Source of the DNA: Conexibacter stalactiti
GTDB taxonomy: Bacteria; Actinomycetota; Thermoleophilia; Solirubrobacterales; Solirubrobacteraceae
Reading direction: 5' to 3' (one strand)
Length of the DNA stretch: 64,000 nucleotides
NCBI RefSeq assembly: GCF_035967765.1
Contig: NZ_JAYWIT010000018.1
Shown: in pieces, positions 1 to 8,726 of the stretch
Layout: the number at the start of each line of letters is the position of its first letter
Numbering within the stretch: position 1 is the first letter of the stretch
Translations under genes and position numbers: made by a program
Notes under the pieces: generated by a model
Database searches by the model: none
Seen by the model: only the letters and a program-made list of their open reading frames with translations
What the model was told of the DNA's origin: nothing

Positions 1-606
1 GGGCGCGGCCGGGGCGGCGCGCGCGGCCAGAGCCTCGCTCGCGGCCGGAGCCTCGCGCGCGGCGGGCGCCCCCGCCAGCGGATCGTCGCGCCGGCAGACG
101 AGCACGATCTCCTCGACGCTGAGCGGCACCAGCTCGACGCCCGCGGGCGCCCGCTCCAACGAGACGAACGCGACGTCGAGCTGCCCCGCCTGCAGCTCCT
201 CCAACAGCAGCGCCGAGCCGGCGCCACCGTGCCGCAGCCGCACCGTCACGCCCGGATGCTCGGCGTGGAAGCGCGCCAGCACCGCCGGCAGGTCGAGCGG
301 CGACGCCGACTGGATCGTCCCGATCGTGAGCGTGCCGGCGACCGTGCCGCGCGCCCGCGCGACCGCGTCGGAGGCACGCTGCGCGGCGGCCAGCGCGGCC
401 CGCGCCTCGGGCAGCAGCGCGGCGCCCGCGCCGGTCAGCGCGACCCGCTGCGTTGTGCGCTCGAACAGCGCGGCGTCCAGCTCCCGCTCCAGCGCGCGCA
501 CCGACGCGGAGACGCCCGACTGCACGAGGTGCAGCCGTCTCGCGGCGCGCGTGAAGCTCAGCTCTTCGGCGACCGCGACGAAGCAGGCGAGCTGGCGCAG
601 TTCCAC
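1..606 (-). CDS. LysR-family transcriptional regulator (C-terminus outside window)
   Basis: The reverse strand from a GTG at 606 reads as a LysR regulator. The N-terminal winged helix-turn-helix follows the family pattern (ELRQLACFVAVAEE, then SFTRAARRLHLVQSGVSA and LERELDAALFERTT). The start of the periplasmic-binding-like effector domain follows (GTLTIGTIQSASPLDLPAVL). A TGA two codons upstream of the GTG fixes the start closely. About 202 codons are visible; the remaining third of a usual 300-residue protein is cut off by the window edge. It diverges from the MFS transporter at 684, the usual arrangement for a LysR protein that controls its neighbour. The effector is unknown. Confidence 0.9.
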   Translation of the reverse strand, partial: MELRQLACFVAVAEELSFTRAARRLHLVQSGVSASVRALERELDAALFERTTQRVALTGAGAALLPEARAALAAAQRASDAVARARGTVAGTLTIGTIQSASPLDLPAVLARFHAEHPGVTVRLRHGGAGSALLLEELQAGQLDVAFVSLERAPAGVELVPLSVEEIVLVCRRDDPLAGAPAAREAPAASEALAARAAPAAP

Positions 607-683
607 GCTTGATCACTCCAACGCATGAACCTCATCCTAGATCGTCGTTGGACGTGCTGAAAGCCCGGCGCCAGGATCACGCT

Positions 684-1871
684 GTGAGACGACGGCTCGA
701 CGCACGCGCAGGCTTCCTCGTCGTCGCCTTCGCCTTCGCTGCCACGACGGCGTACTCGACGGTGCCGACCCCGCTCTACGCGCTCTACGCGGAGCGCCAC
801 GACTTCGGCCCGCTGGTCGTCACGCTCGTCTTCGCCGTCTACGCCGTCGGCGTCATCGCCAGCCTGCTGCTGCTCGGCCACCTCTCCGACCGGCGCGGCC
901 GCAAGCCGCTGCTGTGCGCGGGGCTCGTGCTCGACGCCGCCTCCGCGCTCCTGTTCGTGCTGTGGCCGGCGCTGGCCGGGCTGCTGCTGGCGCGCGTCGT
1001 CTGCGGGATCGCGACCGGGATGGTGACGGCGACCGCGACCGCCTGGCTCGTCGAGCTGTGGGGCGAGCGCCGCCCGCCCAGCCGCCCGGCCGTCACCGCG
1101 ACCGCCGCCAACCTCGGCGGGATGGGCGTCGGGCCGCTGCTCGCGGGCGTGCTGGCGCAGCGGCTGCCGCAGCCGCTGCGCCTCCCCTATCTGCTCGTCG
1201 GCGGGCTGCTGCTGCTCGCGGCGCTGCTCGTCGCGGCCGTCCCGGAGACGGTCGCGCGACCGGAGCGGCCCGCGCCCTACCGGCCGCAACGGATCGTCGT
1301 GCCGCGCGCGCAGCTCGGCCGCTTCGCCGGCGCGGCGACCTCCGCGCTGACCTGCTTCGCGACCTTGAGCGTCTTCAGCTCGCTCGGCCCGGGGCTGCTC
1401 GCCGACGCCGTCGGCAGCCGCTCGTTCGCGCTCGCCGGCCTGATCGTCTTCGTCATCTTCGCCGTCGCCGCGACGACGCAGATCGCGCTCGCCGAGCTGC
1501 CGGCGCCGCGGCTGGCGGCGCTGGGACAGGCACTGGTCGCGGGCGGGCTGGTGCTGCTGGTGCTCGCGCTGGCGCTGCCGAGCCTGCCGCTGTACGTCGG
1601 TGCCGGCGTCGTCGCGGGGGCGGGCTGCGGCGCGCTCTTCAAGGGGTGCGTCGCGACCGTCGAGCGGATCGCGCCGACAGGGGCGCGCGCGGAGGCGCTC
1701 GCCGGGCTGTTCGTCGCCGCGTACTGCGGCACCGCGCTGCCGACGATCGGCCTCGGGCTGGCGACGCAGGCGCTCGACGCGCACGTCGCGCTGCTGCTGT
1801 TCGGCGCGCCGCTGCTCGCGCTGCTGGCACTGCCGGGCCGCCGGCTGCGTCAGCCGGCCGGGATAGGGTGA
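684..1871 (+). CDS. MFS transporter
   Basis: A 395-residue major facilitator superfamily protein, probably an efflux or small-molecule permease in the cytoplasmic membrane. Hydrophobic segments alternate with short loops over the whole length. The cytoplasmic loop between helices 2 and 3 has the MFS motif A-like stretch GHLSDRRGRKPLL. A second block of six helices follows a central basic loop. I chose GTG at 684 because an AGGA lies 7 nt upstream. An in-frame TTG at 609 would add 25 poorly conserved-looking residues and run into the LysR start region. It is divergent from the LysR gene and may be its target. The substrate cannot be told from sequence. Confidence 0.85.
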   Translation: MRRRLDARAGFLVVAFAFAATTAYSTVPTPLYALYAERHDFGPLVVTLVFAVYAVGVIASLLLLGHLSDRRGRKPLLCAGLVLDAASALLFVLWPALAGLLLARVVCGIATGMVTATATAWLVELWGERRPPSRPAVTATAANLGGMGVGPLLAGVLAQRLPQPLRLPYLLVGGLLLLAALLVAAVPETVARPERPAPYRPQRIVVPRAQLGRFAGAATSALTCFATLSVFSSLGPGLLADAVGSRSFALAGLIVFVIFAVAATTQIALAELPAPRLAALGQALVAGGLVLLVLALALPSLPLYVGAGVVAGAGCGALFKGCVATVERIAPTGARAEALAGLFVAAYCGTALPTIGLGLATQALDAHVALLLFGAPLLALLALPGRRLRQPAGIG

Positions 1872-1976
1872 GCGGCGACACGTCTGGTGGCGTGCAGGGA
1901 AGATGCACGCGATACTGATTGCGTGATCGATGCTGAACAGGGGGCGCGCCGGCGCGCCAACGGTGGGTGACGAGCG

Positions 1977-2657
1977 ATGTCCGAGAACGAGACCAGCAGA
2001 GACGGCGGCACGAGCGAGCTCGGCGTCCGCCTGCGCGGGGAGCGTGAGCGCCAGAAGATCGGCGTGCGCGAGCTGAGCCGGCGGCTCGGCGTCTCCGCCT
2101 CGATGATCTCCCAGATCGAGCGCGGCCGCGTGATGCCGTCGGTCAACACGCTCTACTCGATCACCTCGGCGCTCGGGATCTCGCTCGACGACCTGTTCGC
2201 AGAGCGGCCCGGGGGCAGGTCGCCCGCGCCGCTCGGCGTCGTGGCGGCCGTGGCCGGCGACGCACCGGCCGAGCCCGCGCGCGAGGCGTTCGTCGCCGCC
2301 GGTTCGCCGGTGCAGCGCGGCGAGGACTGCCAGAGACTGCAGCTCGGCTCGGGTGTGACATGGGCGCTGCTGACCTCCTCCCCGCGGCCCGACATCGACT
2401 TCCTGCGCACGACCTACGCGGTCGGCAGCGAGTCGACCCCGGCCGACGCGCTGATGCGCCACGCCGGCCACGAATACGGCACCGTGCTGGAGGGCCGCCT
2501 CGGCGTCACCGTCGGCTTCGACACCTACGAGCTGGAGCCGGGTGACTCGATCTCGTTCGAGTCCTCGACGCCGCATCGCCTCTACAACGCCGGCGACGAG
2601 CCGGCGGTTGCGATCTGGGTCGTCGTCGGTCGCGGCGGCGACCCGCGCGCCGACTGA
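1977..2657 (+). CDS. XRE-family regulator with C-terminal cupin domain
   Basis: A 226-residue regulator. Residues about 14-75 form an XRE-type helix-turn-helix (LGVRLRGERERQKIGVRELS, then SASMISQIERGRVMPSVNTL). After an alanine-rich linker, residues about 125-220 form a small-molecule-binding cupin (HAGHEYGTVLEGRLGV, ELEPGDSISFESSTPHRLYN). This domain order is typical of PuuR/SutR-like regulators of catabolic genes. It lies 44 bp upstream of the amidohydrolase at 2702 and in the same direction, and is probably its local regulator. It is a clear paralogue of the protein at 12613. Its own promoter region has a GATACT (1911-1916) followed by ATTGCGT (1918-1924), the half-site also seen before both amidohydrolases. 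Confidence 0.9.
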   Translation: MSENETSRDGGTSELGVRLRGERERQKIGVRELSRRLGVSASMISQIERGRVMPSVNTLYSITSALGISLDDLFAERPGGRSPAPLGVVAAVAGDAPAEPAREAFVAAGSPVQRGEDCQRLQLGSGVTWALLTSSPRPDIDFLRTTYAVGSESTPADALMRHAGHEYGTVLEGRLGVTVGFDTYELEPGDSISFESSTPHRLYNAGDEPAVAIWVVVGRGGDPRAD

Positions 2658-2679
2658 GAAGCGTTTATATAGACTGCAC

Positions 2680-2701
2680 GTTGCGTTTATCATGACGCAA
2701 C
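2680..2701. promoter_or_regulatory. Inverted-repeat operator abutting the amidohydrolase start
   Basis: GTTGCGT (2680-2686) and ACGCAAC (2695-2701) form perfect 7-bp arms around an 8-bp spacer and end directly before the ATG at 2702. The octamer GCGTTTAT occurs twice 22 bp apart (2661 and 2683). A TATATA at 2666 could be the -10. The same GTTGCGT half-site lies in the leader of the second amidohydrolase (12502-12508, minus strand). I infer binding by the XRE-cupin regulators. Confidence 0.5.
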
Positions 2702-4078
2702 ATGGAGAGAACGCTGATTCGCCACGCCCACGTCGTCTCGCTCGACGCGGACGTGGGCGACCTGCCGGACGCCGAGATCCTGATCGAGGGCGACACGATC
2801 GCCGCGATCGGGGCTGACCTCGGCGTCACCGACTGCGAGACGATCGACGCCCGCGGCGCGATCGCGATCCCCGGCTTCGTCGACACCCACCGCCACACCT
2901 GGGAGGCGGTCGTGCGCGGGATCGCGCCCGACGCGACGATCGGCGACTACTTCGACATCGTGCTCGACCGGCTCGCGCCGCGCTACCGGCCCGACGACGT
3001 CTACGCCGGCAACCTGCTGGGCGCGCTCGACGCGCTCGACGGCGGCATCACGACGCTGCTCGACTGGTCGCACATCTCCAACACGCCCGAGCACTCCGAC
3101 GAAGCGATCCGCGCGCTGCGCGACGCCGGCCTGCGCGCCGTCTACTGCTGCGGCACGCCCAACACCTCGGTCGCGGAGTGGTGGACCGACAGCGCGCGCG
3201 GCGCGCAGGACGACGTGCGCCGGATCCGCACCGAGCAGCTCCCCTCCGACGCTGGCCTCGTGACGATGTCGCTGGCCGCGCGCGGACCGGGGTTCTGCCT
3301 GCCCGAGGTCGTCGAGCACGACTGGCGCCTCGCGCGCGAGCTGGGGATCCCGATCAGCGTCCACGTCGGCTTCGGGCCGGCGGTGCACAGATTCGAGATG
3401 GTCCGGCGGCTGTACGAGCAGAGACTGCTCGGCCCCGACACGACCTACATCCACTGCAACCTCTGCGACGACGAGGAGCTGCGGATGATCGCCGACAGCG
3501 GCGGCACGACCTCAGTCGCGCCGACGGTCGAGATGCTGATGGGCCACGGCCTGCCGCCGGTCGCGCGGATGCTCGCGCACGGCTTGAGACCGAGCCTCTC
3601 GGTCGACGTCGTGACCGGCTCGCCCGGCGACATGTTCAGCCAGATGCGGACGCTGCTGGCGACCGAGCGGGCGCTGACGCACGACCTGCTGCTGCGCGCC
3701 GAGGAGGGCCGCCTGCCGGCCGACGCGCCGCCGCCGGGGCCGCTGCTGAGCGCCCGCCAGGTGCTCGAGTTCGCGACGATCGAGGGCGCGCGCGCCTGCG
3801 GTCTCGATCACCGCATCGGAACGCTCACGCCCGGCAAGCAGGCCGACGTCGTGCTGATCACGACCGACCGCCCGAACACGTGGCCGGTGATCGACCCGGT
3901 CGCGACGGTCGTCTGCTCGGCCGACACCGGCAACGTCGAGACGATCGTCGTCGCCGGCAGGGTCGTGAAGCGCGACGGACGGCTCGTGCGCGACGACTGG
4001 GCGCGCGTGCGCGAGGCGGCCGCTGCCGCCAGCGCACGCCTCATTCCGCACGCGAGCGCCTGCGGCCATGCCCACTGA
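2702..4078 (+). CDS. Amidohydrolase family protein, TRZ/ATZ-type (paralogue 1)
   Basis: A 458-residue metal-dependent hydrolase of the chlorohydrolase/cytosine-deaminase-like branch, which hydrolyses or deaminates N-heterocycles or related amines. The N-terminal beta-domain leads to the metal motif GFVDTHRHTW (His63, His65). Further ligands are the His in PISVHVGFG, the His in TTYIHCNLCDDEEL and the Asp in SVDVVTGS. The C-terminal GTLTPGKQADVVLI is the usual return of the beta-sandwich. There is no clear Shine-Dalgarno before ATG 2702, so translation may be leaderless or coupled. It overlaps the next gene by 11 bp. It shares long matching stretches with the protein at 11057 (DMFSQMRT, EFATIEGARACGLD). 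The substrate is unknown. Confidence 0.88.
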   Translation: MERTLIRHAHVVSLDADVGDLPDAEILIEGDTIAAIGADLGVTDCETIDARGAIAIPGFVDTHRHTWEAVVRGIAPDATIGDYFDIVLDRLAPRYRPDDVYAGNLLGALDALDGGITTLLDWSHISNTPEHSDEAIRALRDAGLRAVYCCGTPNTSVAEWWTDSARGAQDDVRRIRTEQLPSDAGLVTMSLAARGPGFCLPEVVEHDWRLARELGIPISVHVGFGPAVHRFEMVRRLYEQRLLGPDTTYIHCNLCDDEELRMIADSGGTTSVAPTVEMLMGHGLPPVARMLAHGLRPSLSVDVVTGSPGDMFSQMRTLLATERALTHDLLLRAEEGRLPADAPPPGPLLSARQVLEFATIEGARACGLDHRIGTLTPGKQADVVLITTDRPNTWPVIDPVATVVCSADTGNVETIVVAGRVVKRDGRLVRDDWARVREAAAAASARLIPHASACGHAH

Positions 4079-5159
4079 GACGATGCGCGCCGCGCGCTTC
4101 CACGGCCTCGGCGACCTGCGGGTCGAGCAGGTCGCCGTCCCCGCCCCCGGTCCCGGCGAGCTGCTGCTGAGAGTGCTCGCCTGCGGCGTCTGCGGCAGCG
4201 ATGCCGGCGAGCTGCGCCGGCCGGCGATGATCCGGTCGCTCGACGAGCCCCACCCGGCCAGCGGCCATGTCGGCCCGGTGACGATGGGGCACGAGTTCGC
4301 CGGCGAGGTCGTCGCGCTCGGAGAAGGGGTCGACGGCGTGCGCGAAGGCGCGCTGGTCGCCTGCGGCGCCGGCGTCTCGGCCGGCGGCGGGCCGGCCCGC
4401 CGCGCCGCCCGCACCAACCTCGCGCCGAGCTACTACACGCTCGGCTTCCACGCCGACGGCGGGCTCGCCGAGTACGTCGTCGCGCCGGCCGCGATCTGCT
4501 TCGACGTCGCGCCGTACGGGCTGACCGCCGACGCCGCCGCGCTCGCACAGCCGATGGCGATCGCCGTCCACGCTGCCCGCGGCGCCCGCGCGAGCGCCGG
4601 CGAGCAGGCGGTCGTGCTGGGCGCCGGAGGGATCGGCGTCAACATCGCGACCGCCCTCGCGGCGTGGGGCGTCGAGGTCGTCGTCGCCGACCTGGCGGCA
4701 GAGCGGCTGACGATCGCGGCGGCCGTCGGCGCGCACCACACGGTGCTCGCCGACGAGCTGCCCGATCTGCTCGCGCGGGAGCGGATCTCCCCCGATGTGA
4801 TCTTCGAGGTCTCCGGCTCACGCGCGGGCCTCGACAGCGCCTTTGCGATCGCCCCGCGCGGCGCGCGGATCGTCCCGGCCGGCTTCCAGAAGCAGCCGTA
4901 CGAGCTGGACGTGGCGAGACTGACGCTTGCCGAGCAGCAGCTGATCGGGACGGTCGCTCACGTCGCGGCGGACGACATGCCCGAGGCGCTGCGGCTGCTC
5001 GCCGGCCGCGCCGACGGCTGGGCCGACGTGGCGCCGCTGGCGATCCCGCTGGAGGCGCTGGTGGAGGAGGCGCTGCAACCGCTGCTGGAGGGCCGCGCGA
5101 CGCGCGTGAAGACGTTGATCGACCCGCACGTCGCGAGCGCCCGCCCCGCCCGCACCTAG
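4068..5159 (+). CDS. Zinc-binding medium-chain alcohol dehydrogenase
   Basis: A 363-residue MDR-superfamily oxidoreductase. The catalytic-domain motif CGVCGSD gives the first zinc ligand (Cys42), and GHEFAGEVVALGEGV gives His75/Glu76. The Rossmann segment is VVLGAGGIGVNIATAL. The four-cysteine structural zinc loop normally found near residues 95-115 is absent: the segment ACGAGVSAGGGPARRAART has a single Cys. It overlaps the amidohydrolase upstream by 11 bp, so the two are co-translated. It probably oxidises an alcohol or polyol produced or carried along the same pathway. Its stop codon overlaps the stop of the convergent gene (shared CTAG, 5156-5159). Confidence 0.87.
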   Translation: MPTETMRAARFHGLGDLRVEQVAVPAPGPGELLLRVLACGVCGSDAGELRRPAMIRSLDEPHPASGHVGPVTMGHEFAGEVVALGEGVDGVREGALVACGAGVSAGGGPARRAARTNLAPSYYTLGFHADGGLAEYVVAPAAICFDVAPYGLTADAAALAQPMAIAVHAARGARASAGEQAVVLGAGGIGVNIATALAAWGVEVVVADLAAERLTIAAAVGAHHTVLADELPDLLARERISPDVIFEVSGSRAGLDSAFAIAPRGARIVPAGFQKQPYELDVARLTLAEQQLIGTVAHVAADDMPEALRLLAGRADGWADVAPLAIPLEALVEEALQPLLEGRATRVKTLIDPHVASARPART

Positions 5160-6175
5160 AGCATCAGCTCGGCGTTGTCGAGGCCGGTCTCCAGCTCGCC
5201 GGCCTCGATCCGCCGGGCGATGTCGATCAGCAGCGCGTTGACCGGCGCGTCGCGGCCGACGCGACGCAGCACCTCGACGACGTGGCCGTTGATCTCCTCG
5301 CCTTCCGCGCGGCGGCCCTTCATCCAGTCCTGCAGCACCGCGACACGGGTGTCCTCCAGCGACCAGCCGGCGAGCACGGCGTCGAGCAGCGCCGCCGCAT
5401 AGCGCTCGGGCGGCAGCAGCTCGATGCCCTCCTGGCCGAACATCGGGACGATTCTGCAGCCGAGCGCGAGCGCGGCTTCGAGCGCCTCCGTGCCGGCGGC
5501 GTCCATCACCGCTCGCATTCCCGGAACGTTCAGCGCGTCGACGAGCGGCACGTCGAGGATCGCCGATGGCACCATCTCGGCGGCGTTGGCGACGAGCTTC
5601 ATCCACTTCGCCGAGCGGATGTCGTCGGTGACGTCGGTCGTGCCGGCGTGCCGCATCAACGTCGCGACCTCCTCCTCACGACCACGCGCCGCGTCGTCGT
5701 AGGCGCCGACGCAGAACCACGTCCCGTCGCGCCCGGTCTGGCGGTTGACGATGCCCGGTTCGAACATGTTGCCGGCGATCTCGATCACCGCGCCGAGCGT
5801 CCGCCGCGGGCCGACGATCGACGCGACGTCGTCGATCGTCATGCCGTTCTGGAGGCCGACGACGAGCCCGTCGTCGGCGATCAGCGGCTTGATCAGCTCG
5901 CAGGCCCAGCGCGTGTCGTATGCCTTGACGCCGAAGAAGACGACGTCGAACGGCTCGCGCAGCATCGCCACCTCGCAGAGATGGATCGCGTTCACCTCGG
6001 TGCGGACCTCCGTGCCGTCGGGCGAGCGCACGAGCAGGCCGCCGGCGCGCATCGCCTCGACGTGCGCCGGCCACTGCTCGACGAAGGTGACGTCGTGGCC
6101 GGCGCGAACCATGTCGGCGCCGATCGCGGCGCCGTTGGCTCCGGTCCCGACGACCGCGATGCGTGGAACTGCCAT
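5156..6175 (-). CDS. Ketopantoate reductase-like oxidoreductase (paralogue 1)
   Basis: A 339-residue member of the ApbA/PanE fold, which reduces a 2-keto acid with NAD(P)H. The N-terminal Rossmann motif is AVVGTGANGAAIGADM. The conserved interdomain segment is VVGLQNGMTIDDV, and the C-terminal helical domain includes the catalytic-lysine region SAKWMKLVANAAEM. ATG at 6175 is preferred because AGGAG lies 5 nt upstream; a GTG two codons earlier has no such spacing. It is the last gene of the minus-strand transport operon (12475 to 5156). The context of catabolic genes and the paralogue at 16064 argue against a role in pantothenate synthesis. A dedicated reductase for a pathway oxoacid is more likely. 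Confidence 0.85.
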   Translation of the reverse strand: MAVPRIAVVGTGANGAAIGADMVRAGHDVTFVEQWPAHVEAMRAGGLLVRSPDGTEVRTEVNAIHLCEVAMLREPFDVVFFGVKAYDTRWACELIKPLIADDGLVVGLQNGMTIDDVASIVGPRRTLGAVIEIAGNMFEPGIVNRQTGRDGTWFCVGAYDDAARGREEEVATLMRHAGTTDVTDDIRSAKWMKLVANAAEMVPSAILDVPLVDALNVPGMRAVMDAAGTEALEAALALGCRIVPMFGQEGIELLPPERYAAALLDAVLAGWSLEDTRVAVLQDWMKGRRAEGEEINGHVVEVLRRVGRDAPVNALLIDIARRIEAGELETGLDNAELML

Positions 6176-6199
6176 CTGCACTCCTATGTCTCTGTTGAT

Positions 6200-8713
6200 T
6201 CAGGCGCCGCCAGGCGCCGCCAGCGCCGAGGTCTTCACACCGCGGGCGCGGGAGTAGGCGCCGGCGGCGAAGAGGATCAGGATCCCCGGCAGGAAGTACT
6301 GCCACGACTGGTCGAGGCCGAGGAACGGCGTCGCGGTCGCGATCTCCTGCAGCAGCAGCGCACCGAGCAGGGCGCCGACGAACGAGCCGCGGCCGCCGAA
6401 GATCGAGGCGCCGCCGAGCACGACGGCGGTGATGCTCGTGAGCGTGTAGTTGATGCCGGCCGACGGGTCGCCGATGCCGATCTGCGCCGACAGCATCAGG
6501 CCGCCGAGCAGCGTCAGCAGCGCGCAGCCGACGTAGGCGCCGATCACGGTCACCCCGACGCGGGCGCCCATTCTGTGCGCGCGCGTCTCGTCGGAGCCGA
6601 CGGCGCGCAGCTGCAGGCCCCAGCGGCTGCGCAGCAGCGCGATCTCGGCGCCGATCGCGAGCACGACCGCGATCACGAAGGCGAGTGGGACGCCGCCGAC
6701 TCTCTGCGTCAGGAAGTCGGTGAAGTCGGGCGACAGCGAGCCGTCGGGCTGCGGGCGCAGCAGCAGCGAGACACCCTGCAGCACGATGTAGGTCGCCAGC
6801 GTCGCCAGCACCGGCGACAGCTTCACGAACCGCACCAGCATCCCGTTCGTCAACCCGACCGCGACCGCGACCGCGATCACGACGACGATCCCCAGCATCC
6901 ACTCGCCGCCGGTCGAGCCGATCCCGAAGAAGAACGACAGCACGACGACGACGAGGCCGGCGAGCGGCCCGACCGAGAGGTCGATCCCCGCCGTCAGCAG
7001 CACGAGCAGCTGCCCGAAGGCGATGAACGCGAGCGCGCTGGCCAGCAGCAGCATGCTGGAGACCGAGCGCTCGCTGAAGAAGAACTCGTTTCTGCCGGTC
7101 GTGTAGATCGCCAGCAGGATGAAGAGCAGTGCCAGCACGAGCGCCGGGGCGCGGTCGCCGGCGGCGAAGCGGCGCAGTCTCAGCGCGCCGCGCGCCCGTT
7201 CGGCCAGCGTTCTGCGCTCGCTGGTCGCTGTCAGCGCGGCGCCGGTGATCTGCTCCTCGGTCACGTCGTCGCCCTCGAGCGTTCTGACGATCTGGCCGCG
7301 CGAGAAGACGTGGACGCGGTCGCAGAGGCCTTGCAGCTCCAGCGCGTCGGAGGAGACGACCACGACGCAGCTGCCGCCGTCGGCGACGGCGCGCATGACG
7401 CGGTAGATCTCGACGCGCGCGCCGGCGTCGACGCCGCGCGTCGGCTCGTCGGCCAGCAGGACGGTCGGCTCCTTCAGCGTCGAGCGCGCGAACAGCACCT
7501 TCTGCTGGTTGCCGCCCGACAGCGACCCGACCGGCGTGTCCTCGCTCGGCGTCTTGATCGTCAGCTCGCGGATCTGCTCCGCGACGGTCGCGCGCTCGCG
7601 CGCGGTCCGCACGACGGGTCCGCTGGCGACCTTGCCGAGCGACAGCAGCGACGTGTTCTCGCGCACGGAGAGGTCGAGGAACAGCCCCTCCTCGTGGCGG
7701 TCGCCGGGGAGGTAGACGATCCCGGCCGCCTGCGCGCTGCGCGGGTCGCGCACCGAGGCGCCCCTGCCGCCGACGGTCACCGAGCCACGCGCGGACTCGA
7801 TCCCCGCGAGCGCCCGCAGCGCGTCGCGCTGGCCGTTGCCCTCGACACCGGCGAGGCCGACGATCTCGCCCGCTCCAACCGTCAGCGCGACGTCGTGGAA
7901 GCGGTCGCCGGAGAAGTCGCGCAGCTCCAGCAGCGGCGCCGCGGGGCCGGCGTCGGCCGGCCGCTTGTCGGGGAAGGCGCGCTCGATCGAGCGGCCGACG
8001 ATCAACTGCAGGATCTGGTCCTCGGAGACCTCGGCGGCGTCGAAGGTGCCACGCATCTCGCCGTCGCGCAGCACGCTCAGGCGCGTCGCGATCCGCTTCA
8101 CCTCGGGCAGGCGGTGGGAGATGTAGACGACCGCGGCGCCGGTCGCGACGATCTTCTGGATCCGCGCGAACAGCACCTCGGTCTCGGCCGCGGTCAGCGA
8201 CTCGGTCGGCTCGTCGAGCACGAGCACGCGCGGCTCGCGCACGACCGCCTTGGCGATCTCCAGCAGGTGGCGCTCGGCGACGCCGAGCTCGCCGACGCGC
8301 GCTCCGGGATCGAGCTCGATGTCGATCGCGGCCAGCTTCTCGGCCGCCCAGGCGCGCGCTCTGCCGAGCGACGGGCGCCGCTGCGGCGGCATCCCGAAGG
8401 CCATGTTCTCGGCGACGGTGAGGTCGTCGAGCACGGAGGTGTGCTGGTAGACGACGGCCAGCCCGGCCGCCTGCGCGGCGGCCGGGGTCGGGTCCTCCAG
8501 CACCGTCCCGTCGATCTCGACGGTCCCCGAGTCGGGGACCGTCGAGCCGGCGGCGACGGCCATCAGCGTCGACTTGCCGGCGCCGTTCTCGCCCACGAGC
8601 GCGTGGACCTCGCCTTCGCGAACCTCGAAGCTGACGCGCTTGAGCGCACGGACGCCCGGATACGTCTTCTCGACGTCGGTCAGGCGCAGGACGGCGCGCG
8701 GTGTCGTCGACAT
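6200..8713 (-). CDS. ABC importer: tandem ATPase fused to permease
   Basis: A single 837-residue chain joins an RbsA/MglA-type double ATPase to an RbsC-type permease. NBD1 (about 8-240) has Walker A GENGAGKST (41-49) and Walker B VLVLDEPT, but an atypical signature (VGELGVAERHLLEIAKAV). NBD2 (about 262-500) has the degenerate Walker A normal for this family (GVEGNGQRD), signature LSGGNQQKV and Walker B VLLADEPTRG. From about residue 515 come roughly ten membrane helices with the permease EAA-like region (SDETRAHRMGARVGVTV) and GGASIFGGRGS. A separate permease (10008) and binding protein (8727) lie in the same operon, so the complex probably has one fused and one free membrane subunit. I saw no frameshift or stop in the joint. 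Confidence 0.9.
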   Translation of the reverse strand: MSTTPRAVLRLTDVEKTYPGVRALKRVSFEVREGEVHALVGENGAGKSTLMAVAAGSTVPDSGTVEIDGTVLEDPTPAAAQAAGLAVVYQHTSVLDDLTVAENMAFGMPPQRRPSLGRARAWAAEKLAAIDIELDPGARVGELGVAERHLLEIAKAVVREPRVLVLDEPTESLTAAETEVLFARIQKIVATGAAVVYISHRLPEVKRIATRLSVLRDGEMRGTFDAAEVSEDQILQLIVGRSIERAFPDKRPADAGPAAPLLELRDFSGDRFHDVALTVGAGEIVGLAGVEGNGQRDALRALAGIESARGSVTVGGRGASVRDPRSAQAAGIVYLPGDRHEEGLFLDLSVRENTSLLSLGKVASGPVVRTARERATVAEQIRELTIKTPSEDTPVGSLSGGNQQKVLFARSTLKEPTVLLADEPTRGVDAGARVEIYRVMRAVADGGSCVVVVSSDALELQGLCDRVHVFSRGQIVRTLEGDDVTEEQITGAALTATSERRTLAERARGALRLRRFAAGDRAPALVLALLFILLAIYTTGRNEFFFSERSVSSMLLLASALAFIAFGQLLVLLTAGIDLSVGPLAGLVVVVLSFFFGIGSTGGEWMLGIVVVIAVAVAVGLTNGMLVRFVKLSPVLATLATYIVLQGVSLLLRPQPDGSLSPDFTDFLTQRVGGVPLAFVIAVVLAIGAEIALLRSRWGLQLRAVGSDETRAHRMGARVGVTVIGAYVGCALLTLLGGLMLSAQIGIGDPSAGINYTLTSITAVVLGGASIFGGRGSFVGALLGALLLQEIATATPFLGLDQSWQYFLPGILILFAAGAYSRARGVKTSALAAPGGA

Positions 8714-8726
8714 GATTCGGTCGCTC

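Noticed and set aside
558..2693. A 711-codon minus-strand frame over the MFS and XRE-cupin genes
   Set aside because: The plus-strand proteins have clear families; this frame is a low-complexity shadow.
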